Origin: Pyrenochaeta sp. MPI-SDFR-AT-0127
Taxonomy: Eukaryota; Ascomycota; Dothideomycetes; Pleosporales; Cucurbitariaceae
Assembly (NCBI GenBank): GCA_020747015.1
Contig: JAGTJM010000006.1
Location: forward strand, 620,001-684,000
Direction of reading: 5' to 3'
DNA length: 64,000 bases
The translations under genes and the position numbers were made by a program. Under the pieces are notes generated by a model. That model was not told the DNA's origin. It did not search any database and saw only the letters and a program-made list of their open reading frames with translations. Position 1 is the stretch's first letter. Every line of letters begins with the position of its first letter. Below, piece after piece: positions 33,098 to 43,529 of this stretch.

Positions 33098-33829
33098 TTT
33101 GTCCTCTCTTATAACGGTTGGATACTTGAATTGGTTGGGAGTCCTCCAAAGTGTAGGGAGATAAAACAACAAGAAAAACTAAAACTCGATTATGAACAAA
33201 ATCCAATGTGTGGATTTGAAAGGCGAGATCTTTTGGATTTATTGGTTTACTTTGCTCGGCAAGTGCTGGGCCTCGCCGAAGGGTTCCTCGGCCCTATGAA
33301 TGTACTTCCCGAAGAGGATAACCCCCTGCTGTGACTAAAGATTAGTTTTACGCCCTACAAGATGTGGATCCCTGTGCAGAGTGATATCAGGGTGAACTGG
33401 AAAGAAGATTTTCTTTTACAGGCTTACTTAAGAACTATTGAACTTTATAAGGGCAAAAAAACTACCTTATTGTATTCGATCTCGCACAAGCAATGTTTAC
33501 ATGCATATCTAGCGAATTGTATAGAGCAACCTATCCTATAGTAATTTTTATAGGTCACTTCGGAGGCATGGTGTTGCATACAACGCAAATAATGTCTCAC
33601 TGAGGATTGCTGGCCGTAGTATGTCCGTGTTCAGGAATGGCCTGTGCTTCGCGCGGCTCTGATTTGTGCGACTGGAACCGCCTCCCGCGCTGCGCGAACG
33701 GCGAATCGACCCTTCGCCGAGCTTCAAAGTCGAGAAACTATTTAGCCATTCTTCAATCAGTGCACAACCTTGACTAACATGTTTTCTCCTTCAAATCATC
33801 TTGTCTGAGTCTCATCTGCACGACCTGTC
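33098..33829. promoter_or_regulatory. Divergent promoter of the bis-RraA and alpha/beta hydrolase genes
   Basis: A 732-base spacer shared by two divergent cluster genes. It holds CTCGCCGAAGGGT at 33272-33284 and, on the opposite strand, CTCGGCGAAGGGT at 33709-33721 (12 of 13 bases alike). The second copy is part of an inverted repeat CGGCGAA-N7-TTCGCCG (33699-33719), of the CGG...CCG form bound by many Zn2Cys6 regulators. That the local regulator binds here is inference. Confidence 0.4.
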
Positions 33830-34630
33830 ATGGCACTTACGTACACAACAATTCCGCTTCAGGTCCTGGGCACGAACCTCAATATCTCCACAATACACAA
33901 GCTCAATGGCAGATCTACCATCTTATTTCTTCATGGCTTTGGCTCTTGCAAGGAAGATTTGGCGGACATAGTTGTCAATCCAGCCTTCCAGGATTTCGGG
34001 TTTCTGGCCTACGATGCACCAGGATGTGGACACTCGGACAGTGACAACCTCAGTGTGACAGATATACCTTTTCTCGTTGCTACTGCGGAATCAGTTCTCT
34101 CCCACTTCAACATCACGCGATTCAATCTTATTGGCCATTCTATGGGTGGCCTCACCGCACTTCTCCTTGCTCAACGTCACCCCGACCGAGTGTTGAGCTT
34201 TGTAGATATCAAAGGAAATCTCGCACCGGAAGATTGTTTTTTAAGCCGACAAATATTCTCATTTCCGTCAAATGACCCAGAGGCTTTCCTTGATGCCTTC
34301 ATCATTCGCATCTGCCAGACGAAATCTTACAGCAACCCTCTTTATGCTAGTACCTTGCGCGCACGGGTACGTGCAGGTGTCGTACGACCAATCTTCGAAT
34401 CTATGGTGCAATTATCGGATAATGAAGACTTGCTAGGGATGTTCCTTAGACTTCCATTCCCCAAGATGTTCATGTTTGGGGAAGAGAACAACACATTGTC
34501 GTACTTGCCTCAATTAGAGAAGGAGGGAGTGAAACTAGCGCAGATTGCAGACAGTGGCCATTTTCCCATGTACTCCAATCCAGTGCAAATGTATCATCGG
34601 ATTGTTAGATTTCTGAAGGATTTCAGTTAA
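33830..34630 (+). CDS. Alpha/beta hydrolase
   Basis: Single exon, 266 residues, one alpha/beta-hydrolase fold domain. The oxyanion HGFG segment is at about 35-38. The nucleophile elbow is GHSMGG, with Ser104. The catalytic His is H244 in SGHFPM, and an acid is likely in the FMFGEENN region near 220. The size and lack of a signal peptide suggest a cytosolic enzyme of the C-C hydrolase, esterase or epoxide hydrolase type. The sequence does not separate these. It lies 732 bases from the divergent bis-RraA gene and upstream of the aminotransferase on the same strand. A role in releasing or processing the cluster's substrate is inference. Confidence 0.88.
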   Translation: MALTYTTIPLQVLGTNLNISTIHKLNGRSTILFLHGFGSCKEDLADIVVNPAFQDFGFLAYDAPGCGHSDSDNLSVTDIPFLVATAESVLSHFNITRFNLIGHSMGGLTALLLAQRHPDRVLSFVDIKGNLAPEDCFLSRQIFSFPSNDPEAFLDAFIIRICQTKSYSNPLYASTLRARVRAGVVRPIFESMVQLSDNEDLLGMFLRLPFPKMFMFGEENNTLSYLPQLEKEGVKLAQIADSGHFPMYSNPVQMYHRIVRFLKDFS

Positions 34631-35331
34631 GAATTTGGCTAGACAAAGTTAGGCTAGATCGCAGAAACAAGGAAGCTACAGGGTGTTGGGTCCGCGAATC
34701 GACCTCGTTGTCATTCAAGAATATCTTTGTGGGGTTTCGTGCGTTCTAAAGAGTACCATGGTTTAGTAGTCGTGCTCTTAAGTTACGTCAATGTACTGGT
34801 TCTCTAGTTCCTCTAAATAAGTGTTAATCGTCTTCACAGAATACGCTCGTTCGGAGACTTGACGTCAGGAGAAGAGAGGAAGGCGAGACTTAAACAGGGG
34901 ACTTCTTGGGGCATATGCAGAAGGAAAGACGAAAAAATCGAGCCACAAAACTGAAGAGTCCAAATTGTTGTAGCTATAACATGCGTCTGGGAATCTAAGA
35001 GGACTGTTTGGTGATTTCAGGTTCGGGCGATGACGAAGCCATGCAAAATGTAAAGAAAGCTAATGTAGCGCGATAATCCAACATATTGGAATTAACCTAG
35101 GGAGGTTTTGAGCCACAATTGCACTTCGTAGTGTGGCCATGGTATTCTCGGAAGAAAACTTATTGATGCCGAGCGCGGCCACGGGGAAGGATGCCTGTCA
35201 CCGAATTACAACACGTTGCTAGAGGTTCTCTTTGCCGCCCTTTATAATTCGCAAACTTTTCCAATCAAGCATTCATACAACAGCAGCTTCTATACAATCA
35301 GGAGGCTCTAGTTGAGATCGTTCCTAACAGC
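34631..35331. promoter_or_regulatory. Upstream region of the aminotransferase gene
   Basis: About 700 bases without a gene. A perfect CRE-type palindrome TGACGTCA lies at 34860-34867, about 465 bases upstream of the ATG. Such sites bind bZIP factors of the ATF/CREB or AP-1 type. One 8-base match is weak evidence. Confidence 0.35.
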
Positions 35332-36651
35332 ATGAGTAAACAATACTTAAACCTCCCAATCGCTGCGGCAGATCCGGCATTTGGTTTGATGGCTGATTTC
35401 CATGCGGATCTACACCCGAGCAAAGTCTCCCTGCTCGCAGGGGCATATCGTGACGAAAATGGACTACCTTGGGTGCTTCCAAGTGTGAAAGAGGTACTAT
35501 CCCCTCTACTCTCACAATACTCATTGAGAATAAAAAGTTGACCATCTTTTTAGGCAAAAGCTCGCCTTATACATAACCAATCCCACGAGTACTTGGGCAT
35601 AGAAGGCTCGCCAAGAATGATCAAATTGGCGCGATTGCTCACATTCGGTCCTGAACTTGCCACAAAGCTTTCAGGAAACATGGCCTCTATTCAGACAGTC
35701 TCGGGAACGGGAGCAAATCACATGGCCGCATTGTTTCTAGCTCAAAATCTGCGCCCAACGCGGGTATTTGTCCCCTCGCCAACATGGGTTAATCACAAAA
35801 ACATCTGGGCTCAGACTAGCGTATCACAGATGGAATATCCTTACTATGCACCGAAAGCCAAAGCGGTGGATCTCATAGGGATGCTCTCGGTGTTAGAACA
35901 GGCGGCCGAAGCGAATGATGTTCTGATCCTTCAGTCTTGTGCGCACAATCCAACCGGGGTCGATCTCTCTCAACCTGAGTGGCAGCAGGTCGCAGAGGTT
36001 GTAAAGAGAAAACGATTGTTCGTTGTATTTGACAGTGCTTATCAAGGTTTCGCAACAGGTGACTTGGACGGTGATGCATGGGCTGTTCGATACTTTGTTG
36101 AGCAGCTGATTGTGCATGGCGAGTCTGATCACCCAGGTCTTTGCGTCGCACAATCTTTTTCCAAGAATTTCGGACTATATGGTGAGCGCATAGGTGCCTT
36201 GCACTTCGTCGTTCCTCTCCATCTCTCCGTACAGGGCGCGCTGTCGAAATTGATGGGTCTTGCCCGCGCAGAGTATTCCAATCCCCCGTTCTTTGGGGCG
36301 AGCATTGTCGAAACCGTTCTAGCAGATGAAATGCTGAGGAAGCAATGGGAACGAGACTTGGAGACAATGAGCTTAAGAATTAGAAGAATGAGGCGTAGCC
36401 TCCGAAGGAAGCTAGAAGAGAATGGTACACCAGGAGATTGGTCGCATATCGAGAGTCAGATTGGGATGTTTAGCTACACTGGACTGGATAGGGAGATGGT
36501 CGATCGCCTGAGGGAGGAGTTCCATGTCTACCTTTTGTCGTCGGGCCGCTTAAGTATATGTGGTTTGACAGAACAAAACGTTGACTATGTAGCAAGCGCG
36601 ATAACGCAGGTTGTCAGCTCCAACATAGGGTCTCATTCAGATACGAAGTGA
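35332..36651 (+). CDS. Aspartate-aminotransferase-family PLP enzyme (class I)
   Basis: PLP-dependent transaminase. Exons 35332-35493 and 35554-36651 give 419 residues; the 60-base intron ends TTTTTAG. The N-terminus (DFHADLHPSKVSLLAGAYRD) is that of the aspartate aminotransferase family. Other marks are SGTGANHMAA near the cofactor phosphate, the SCAHNPTGVD segment, the DSAYQGFATGD strand carrying the PLP-ring aspartate, and SFSKNFGLYGERIG with the PLP lysine at residue 258. The start restores the full family N-terminus. It is probably a paralogue specialised for this cluster, since housekeeping aspartate aminotransferases are elsewhere in such genomes; that is inference. It could interconvert a 2-oxo acid and its amino acid, matching the aldolases nearby. 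The regulator gene converges on it. Confidence 0.92.
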
Positions 36652-36893
36652 AATCAAGATTTTATATAGAGAAGAGAGAGCTCCTGTCCTGCACTAGAAT
36701 GCCTACTGATTAAGTGTCTTGGGGCATTGTGTTCATGAAAAGTAGTGTCTAACATACGCGACGTGATTTATATGCATAACCATAGAACATCACTCTTGAA
36801 GCCTTGTAAATAGAAAGTTTTTATGCTACATATCCTTTTACGCGGCTTTTCAAGTCCAGAATCGAGGTTTAATCATTAGTGACCGCAGGTATG

Positions 36894-39099
36894 TTAGATA
36901 TCGCCACTGTGCGCCAATCCATCTCCCCATATCTCAGGCCAATATAACGTGTGTAAGCCATCGAAAGCCGAGCTATCGAACTCCTGAATATCAAGATCTG
37001 TCTCGGCGAGAAAATCCTGGAATGATGGCTCAGCAAGCGCCATGCCTGCTGTCAATCCAGGTTCGGTAGATACTCCCATCGCCGCTTGGTCGGCGTCCAG
37101 CAACGCCCGTGATGCAAGCAGGGTCGAAGTGTCGCTACGAACAGCGGCCATGCTTTTCTGCATCGCATCAATGTGCTCACAGAACTCTTTCGCCCCATAA
37201 CTACCACTCTGATCCAGCTGTCGTAGAAACACCACTGCGTTGTCAAAGTTGTGGTTGTCGCTTTCACTCTGAGATGATCCTAGGAGGCCAGATATTGCAA
37301 GAATAGTAGCTGCAGAGAAGAGAAACTGTGTGTTGAAATAGTCGAAGGTGGCAAATGTTCCGTGAATCCAAGCATCAGTGATAATTCGATATGAATGCCG
37401 AGCACACTGGATGCATGTTTCTGCTAGTAGGAGCGCACTGTCTGAAACGTTGGTCTTGGGGTCAATATTAGAGTCAGTCCATGACTGCTGGTGGACGCGA
37501 AGGACGTGAAGAAGAATGGGTCGAGTGGCAAGTATAACACCCTAATATCCCTTAGCATCCAGCATGTCTAGATGACGGCAAGCATACCTGGTTGAAACTG
37601 AGGTGTAAATAGATAATATGTTGTCCCTCCAACGATGATGATCCATCATCCTCCAAATGGAATTTGGCTGGCAAAGTATCCATCCATCTGTTCAAATCTT
37701 TTAAGATCGCCTGCACACGTTGGGAGAATGGATTGTGCTGACTCCTTCTGCTGTATATTTCTCTTGTGGTCTTTGCAGCTATTCTGGACAGCTCAATACT
37801 GCACAACTCATACTCAAAATCTCCAAAGTCCTCTAAATCATGGCGTTCTAGCCCATCGCCACTAGGAAGATTCACTAGTATGTCATCGTCAGCGATGGAG
37901 ACTGGAAGACCAATCTTGGATGCACAAGTTCGATCAAGAATATAAGCCGTCCACCACAACCGGACACAGTGCTCTCTGGCGAGACGATCTCGATTTTGTT
38001 GTTCTGGGACATTCAATTGCATTCCCATGATAAGTCCATTCCTGATCGCCGAACTGGCGAACATGTATGCTGAGTGACGTCTGTTAAGCGTATATGAGTA
38101 CAGTCCCTACAATACTAAAGATTAGCGGCAATTATGTTGGGTGACTCTAGCGAGTGCCTACAAGGAGTAGTGCAATCTCAACGGTATCCGTATGCGGCCG
38201 CTCCGCTGGCACATTTACCATTCGTCTTGCTTGCACAAAGTAGGCCAGTCCGGGAAATTTCGTGCCTTGTACTGCACTTCTCGCAGAATAAGCATCTCCT
38301 AATGCAAACAACGCCAATAGTTTACTTATGACCAGTCTATCTCCATTACCTCCGTTCTTGATGGCCGTTTCAAGAGACTCTGAGATTACGCTTTTGCGGA
38401 TTATGTGATAATAGCGACATACAGTACTGAAGGCCACCTTGACCAAAAAGCGTGCTCTTGCGGCAGTTGGCCAATGATATTGAGATTCCGACAGCATAAG
38501 CAACGGCACATCCGGCAAATAACTCATTCGCGGTAGATGATTTGTACAGACTGTGGCTAGGGCCTGACGGAATCTCGTCGCGAATGCGGCATCAGCTGCT
38601 TCGCCAATCAATATTGGCATGTCCAATGACGAAACAGTCAGAAACCACGGTCGTTCCTCAAAGAGTGGATTTTCTAGAGCTTCACTTCCATCAACAATAT
38701 CCCGAATAGCATCGCGAGAAATTGTATCAGATACGGGTGGCGTTTCTGCATTCGTGCTACTGTTTCGTAGCCGCTCGTTCTCCTCGACAAGAGCTTCCAC
38801 GTACCTACGATGCATCAAAACTGCCATCTTGGTAATATATGTTTACTAGCCTTACTGCTGGCTGAGCTTGATCTGACGATCACGCTGTGGGTAAATGCAC
38901 TCTACACGGGGGCGAGCACTGCGGCAAGCCAAGCATGGCTGCCCTCCTGAGCACTTCACTTTTCGCGAGTGGCAATTTTGGCAGCTACATTACATCAAAT
39001 GCGTGCCTCTCTCATGAGCGATATGACTTACGCCACGGATTTGCTTCGCTTCTGCACCGACCTCCATGTTGATGTCCTATCATTGGTATTCCTTGGCAT
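36894..39099 (-). CDS. Zn2Cys6 fungal transcription factor
   Basis: Likely pathway regulator of the neighbouring metabolic genes. Exons on the minus strand: 39032-39099, 38856-38984, 38162-38804, 37588-38106 and 36894-37541, giving 668 residues. Introns are 46-55 bases with GT-AG ends and consistent phases. Exons 1-2 build the binuclear zinc cluster, with cysteines at 24, 27, 34, 40, 43 and 52 (C-X2-C-X6-C-X5-C-X2-C-X8-C). A basic linker (PQRDRQIKLSQQ) and a short leucine-zipper-like coiled coil (YVEALVEENERLR) follow. The middle is the fungal-specific factor domain, recognisable at YSYTLNRRHSAYMF and VRLWWTAYILDR. The start at 39099 was chosen because it opens the only frame leading into the zinc cluster. 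It converges on the aminotransferase with a 242-base gap. Confidence 0.9.
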
Positions 39100-41025
39100 A
39101 TTTCATGTTGTGGATATGGGCCATGCCAAACGCATCAAATAGGGATGATTGACGATGATGACAAGTCGCGTTTGCTCCGCAACAATCCCCGGACGCTAGC
39201 TTGGCTAGTAGCCGACACGGCACGAACGTTGATCCGAGCCGCCCTACGTTCCTCCAAAAGGAGCTAGCCGTCCCTAGAGGCCTACTATTTCCTCTTGACT
39301 TTGATCTATTATCTACTCGTAGCTTATGTAGATAATAGCTCTTTTGTTAGTATATTTTACTTCTACACTACTAGAAATAATCTACCTTGTACTTTATAAC
39401 TCTAACATCCATAGTTTTCCTCATAGAACTACCTAAGAGTCAGGCACTGGCTCGACGCCGCCTGGCCGCACGCCCCTGCAAAAGGTACAGTGAGCTGAAT
39501 AGTGATATTGTGCGTGGAACAGCATCTAAGGCTGGTGGAGTTGGACTTCGCTGAGAAGGGCCAGGATGTCTCAGTCGCAATAATATTGGGTTGCACCACG
39601 GTAACTGAACCAACAGCAGCAGTTGACTCGTCCAAATTGTAGGCGAGCATACTGGAAATGTAATATGCAGTGACTGTTTGGTGAGAGCCTAATGACGGAA
39701 TTCGCAGCATGAGAACTAGATTCTGAATATATCTAAGATGCTGTAGATGTAGTGAAGTTGCTTCTAAGGCCATCCAAGAGATTACCTTAAGTTGAATCGC
39801 CACAAACGACATATCTTCCTGCATTACTCGAATAGTGAGGACTGGGCGGGTACTTACTTTGGTCTAAGCATCGATCACTAACGTCATGGGGCTGAATATT
39901 GAATATTTGCCAAGTTCAATTGAGCATCGTAGACGGCTCTCAGTAGCTCATGGGGATACCACTTACTGCTGCACCGATCATTTCTACTTAGATGCACCTC
40001 CGCGACCCCTATCCAAGATTCTTACGATGCGTTCATTCAGCTGCCAATATTGTACCACGCTCGATATGTGCCTTCGTAGCTCGGATAGGACCGCTCCTTT
40101 TGAGGTTAGATAAAGTAGAGGCTTCGAAGCAGCGGTATCATACTTGCTAGGTGTTCCTTTATGATGAGATCCTGCCATCAGCAACCTAGGGTCGCGTGCC
40201 TGGTCACAATACAATTTCAATCAACTCAAAACTGCATTTCACATATCTGAGGGGTTTGATGTAATTAATATCTCCATACTTCCTCAAATACCGAGGTAGA
40301 TGAGATGATGCGAGGATACAGTGGACGAAATTTCCTTTGGCACAGATGGTGTACAAGCATTTGGATGAATCATAATGAGCAAAGATAAGGAACGTTTACA
40401 TACAGCGGATGATGCAGAGCGATTGAAGACATTTTATGATATCGATGGTGGGTATATAACACAGGGGTTGCTGCGCCTGTACAAGCAAATAACGTGAAAT
40501 GTGAAAAAAGTTCGAGGAGATCTGCATTTGATCCCGTAAACTCTGAGAGCTACTATGACCGATGGCTACACCTATTGAGGTCACCCAGTAATCCAAATAT
40601 GTAATTCCAGGTTTCGTAGTATATATTCTGCGGGTAAAGGTGTATGTGAGGCGGGTAAGACTTACGAGGATCCATGACTACGTCCAGCGAGTAAAGACAC
40701 ATACATCTTGAAATACTAAGATTGCAGACAGTTCGGATTAATGTTGTCTTCTCTTAAAGCTAATGTATCTGCGACTAGTATTTTTGTGACAATCTCAGTA
40801 GGGACATTGCAAATAGCGATTCAGGCAAGATAGAGAGCACAGGCCGCATTTTAAAAGTAGCTATGTAATATTCCGGGAAGTAGACATGCACCAAGGAGCA
40901 GAGGAGGCATCAGAGAATGAGATAGTTGCCAGTTCATCGTATCTATGGATCCAAGGTCCTGAAAGGGGCCAATTCATAATAGTAAAGATAGACTCTGATA
41001 ATGTTGATCATACGACGTGACACCG
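39100..41025. other. Gene-poor, partly AT-rich region
   Basis: About 1.9 kb without a gene I can support. Bases 39290-39420 are strongly AT-rich and hold a hairpin (listed separately). Minus-strand frames at 39429-39824 and 39984-40178 look mildly protein-like, but the first lacks an early ATG and neither has splice support or family resemblance. Decayed genes or transposon remains are possible. Confidence 0.4.
39306..39338. repeat. Perfect 11-base inverted repeat (hairpin)
   Basis: CTATTATCTAC (39306-39316) and GTAGATAATAG (39328-39338) are exact reverse complements separated by 11 bases. The surrounding 130 bases are AT-rich, unlike their GC-richer flanks. It may be a remnant of a small inverted-repeat element, or a chance AT-rich hairpin. 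Confidence 0.45.
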
Positions 41026-41961
41026 CTATCCCCCTGTCCTATGCAGATCTATCTCATCCACTTTCCCAGAAACCATCGACAGCCCATCCGTGAAATCGAA
41101 CCCGACCGTCCAAACCGGGAACTGTCCAGGTCCGTCAACCGCCAACCATGCTCGTTTGACTTCTGGTATGAAGACAGATCCTGTAACTATTGCGGCGCAG
41201 ACAATACAATAGTACGTTCCTTCAATATTCGCAGGGCCTCCGTACGGACCAAGCTGTATAGCTAGGCGGTCGATTTGGCGAAAAGCCGAGCCTTCCTTGT
41301 CGTGACTTTTGATCCGATTGAGCAAGGTCTCCATGACTTCTATATTGAGATTGAACTCATAGTCTCCACCGAGAGGGGGATAGTAAAAATTGATCGTCAT
41401 TGTGGAGCATGGGAGTTTGAATAGGTTACAGAGAAGAATGCAGATGCGGCCAAAGGTTGCAGGATCTGGGTGTATTTCATCGCGAGGATCCGAGGCTTCG
41501 CAAATTGGCACAAATAGACTGATCTCATCGATGGAGAAATTGGAACTGCCAGATTCGGGGAGATGGATACGGAGTGGTGCGTCGGTCTGAATGGCTGAAT
41601 TCCAGCTATGCTGAGTCTCCAGTAGCTTTCGCATCTTTGAGACCGTCTCGCGTTCCATCTCGTCTCGGATCAGCCTGGATGTTAAGTAGAGACCGTACAT
41701 GCAAGAAGCAGATCCGGTGGCCAATGCTGATATTGCAAGGTAGCGATACACCTCTAGTCGAATTTCAGTTGGAAGCGCAAGGAATTCTCGTGGTTGAAGT
41801 ATCGTCATCGTGAGGATCTTGTAAGCTTCTTGATATTGGTACTGGAAAGAACGGATAGATGCGCTTCGAGATAGATGATTGCTGGGGTGTTTCTGCAGCG
41901 AGTGCTCGAGAGAGTAGTCCAGATTTGATCCTGGCTGTTGAGTCACATCGGCGCCGAGCAT
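41026..41961 (-). CDS. F-box-like fungal protein, tandem paralogue 1
   Basis: Single exon. The first ATG of the frame, at 41961, gives 311 residues; an internal ATG at 41808 would give 260 and places the conserved motif near the N-terminus. The motif FLALPTEIRLEVYRYLAISA is the degenerate F-box-like opening of many fungal proteins of unknown function. It aligns with the gene at 42498-43529. Both have the LPTE(I/L)RL(E/Q)VYxY segment, then a (Y/F)LxxR helix with repeated acidic residues, an IDRLAIQLG/VDRLVLNYG strand, and a GFDFTDGL/AFDYQDGL C-terminal block. Function unknown. Confidence 0.65.
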   Translation of the reverse strand: MLGADVTQQPGSNLDYSLEHSLQKHPSNHLSRSASIRSFQYQYQEAYKILTMTILQPREFLALPTEIRLEVYRYLAISALATGSASCMYGLYLTSRLIRDEMERETVSKMRKLLETQHSWNSAIQTDAPLRIHLPESGSSNFSIDEISLFVPICEASDPRDEIHPDPATFGRICILLCNLFKLPCSTMTINFYYPPLGGDYEFNLNIEVMETLLNRIKSHDKEGSAFRQIDRLAIQLGPYGGPANIEGTYYCIVCAAIVTGSVFIPEVKRAWLAVDGPGQFPVWTVGFDFTDGLSMVSGKVDEIDLHRTGG

Positions 41962-42497
41962 GAAGGCGTACAACCACAGCCACTGATATCGCGCGGGGAA
42001 TCAGCCCCAGCGGGGCGGACATTGACAAACGCGGCTCTCTTGACCATTGTCGCTAGACGAAGTGACGCCTTGTGGAAGACACAAAAGTGCGAGCAGGCAT
42101 GGGGCTAAATAGACAGTGGAAGTGAGGCATGGCCAATCATCTGCCTGGGTTGACTGAGTGCTACATTGATTCTGTTAGCACTACTTATCTGCCATAGAAC
42201 TCCTGACATTAATGTGAAGCGTGGCCGATGTTCAAGACAAGTTACACGAATGAGTTGAGGAGGTAGCATCCTGGCAGAGAATGCAAATCTGCCTGCCATC
42301 AGCTTAAATTTATGGCAAGTTTTCTGTTTGGCTATCCATGATTCACATCTTAGCGGTGTATACGCGGAACCACTGCCACGCTTTCAAGATGTAGTTGACA
42401 TGTATATCTTCATGGACTTCGAGAGAGGACATGAAAGGCCCATTGCATCGAAGAGGAGGCCTGGAGCCACATAAAATGTGGCCATGTGGCGATGTTC
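41962..42497. other. Intergenic region between tandem paralogues
   Basis: About 540 bases and no supportable gene. It holds the promoter of the 41.0-42.0 kb gene and the 3' end of its paralogue. Confidence 0.4.
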
Positions 42498-43529
42498 CTA
42501 CAGGGTTCGTTCTCCATCTCCATGATCTCTTTCTTCATCAGTGCCGGCCTCACTTTCACTGCCATCATCCTCGTCAGACCCCGTACCGTCATCACTATTC
42601 CAATCCCCATCAACTTCCGTGTCATACTCGCCCTCCCACGAATACCCTGCTTGGATTTGATCCTTATCGCCCTCGAAAAGTCTTCTCGCTCTCCAGAACC
42701 CATCTTCAATCATGATTTCCCACAACGCGCCCTCGACGTGCTCCAACCCGTCTTGGTAGTCAAAAGCAAGTTTCCATCCTTCGTCAGGGCCTCCTTGCGG
42801 TCTGCAGATCCATCCTCTCACAGGCTTGGGCATGACGTTTGGCGAGCCAGAGTGGCGCCAGTTATGCTGAAAGTCTCGAAAGAGGGTTTCAAAGTGTCCC
42901 TCATCGACAATATCTCTGGCACTGCCATAATTCAAGACGAGCCGATCAACCTGCTCAATGTTGCACACGCCATCGTCTTCCAGCCGCGCAAGGCACCGGA
43001 AAAACGCGTAGGAGATCTTGGCTGTCAGGCTGAAGCTGATGCCTGGTGCATATGCAATACTGCAAAAATTTAGCGTCAACACGGACCAGCGAAGACGGAG
43101 GAGTGGCCGGAGACACGTCAACAGGCTATGGAACAGTGGGTCATCTTGAAGATCTGAGTTGGGTTTTGTCCATGGTCGGGTGTCTAGCAGCCAGGATTGG
43201 AGGATCGGTAAGCCGATGGTGAGATCTGCGGGGGCGGTGTTGGGTGTGAAAATGTGATGGGAAGGCTTCAGGCGAAGATGCCTACGCTGCGCTTGTGGAT
43301 TGTCGTGGCTGGCTTTCTTCCATCCGCTCGACGCAAGCAGTAGAGGTCGTATCTTTGCGATGAATTCCGTCTCCAGTTCATGATGCACCTCGCGGCAGGA
43401 GAGGAAGAGGCCTCGGAGCCCTGCCACTGAACCTATGGCCAAGCTCTCTATGACTACATATTGATACACTTGTAGCCTCAGTTCCGTAGACAAATCGAGA
43501 AAACTGGGCGGCTGATGATCCATCATCAT
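42498..43529 (-). CDS. F-box-like fungal protein, tandem paralogue 2, with acidic tail
   Basis: Single exon of 343 residues from the first ATG of the frame at 43529. The motif SFLDLSTELRLQVYQYVVIE opens the conserved part. Homology to the downstream neighbour runs through most of the length, ending in the block AFDYQDGLEHVEGALWEI. It differs from that neighbour by an added C-terminal tail of about 50 residues, very rich in D, E, G and S, which is likely disordered. An upstream run with a TTG start is open but unlikely to be translated. Function unknown; the pair probably arose by local duplication and has diverged widely. Confidence 0.68.
   Translation of the reverse strand: MMMDHQPPSFLDLSTELRLQVYQYVVIESLAIGSVAGLRGLFLSCREVHHELETEFIAKIRPLLLASSGWKKASHDNPQAQRRHLRLKPSHHIFTPNTAPADLTIGLPILQSWLLDTRPWTKPNSDLQDDPLFHSLLTCLRPLLRLRWSVLTLNFCSIAYAPGISFSLTAKISYAFFRCLARLEDDGVCNIEQVDRLVLNYGSARDIVDEGHFETLFRDFQHNWRHSGSPNVMPKPVRGWICRPQGGPDEGWKLAFDYQDGLEHVEGALWEIMIEDGFWRARRLFEGDKDQIQAGYSWEGEYDTEVDGDWNSDDGTGSDEDDGSESEAGTDEERDHGDGERTL

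Noticed and set aside
39429..39824. 131-codon minus-strand frame in the gene-poor region
   Set aside because: It lacks an early ATG and a recognisable domain; flanking splice sites do not connect it to other coding sequence.
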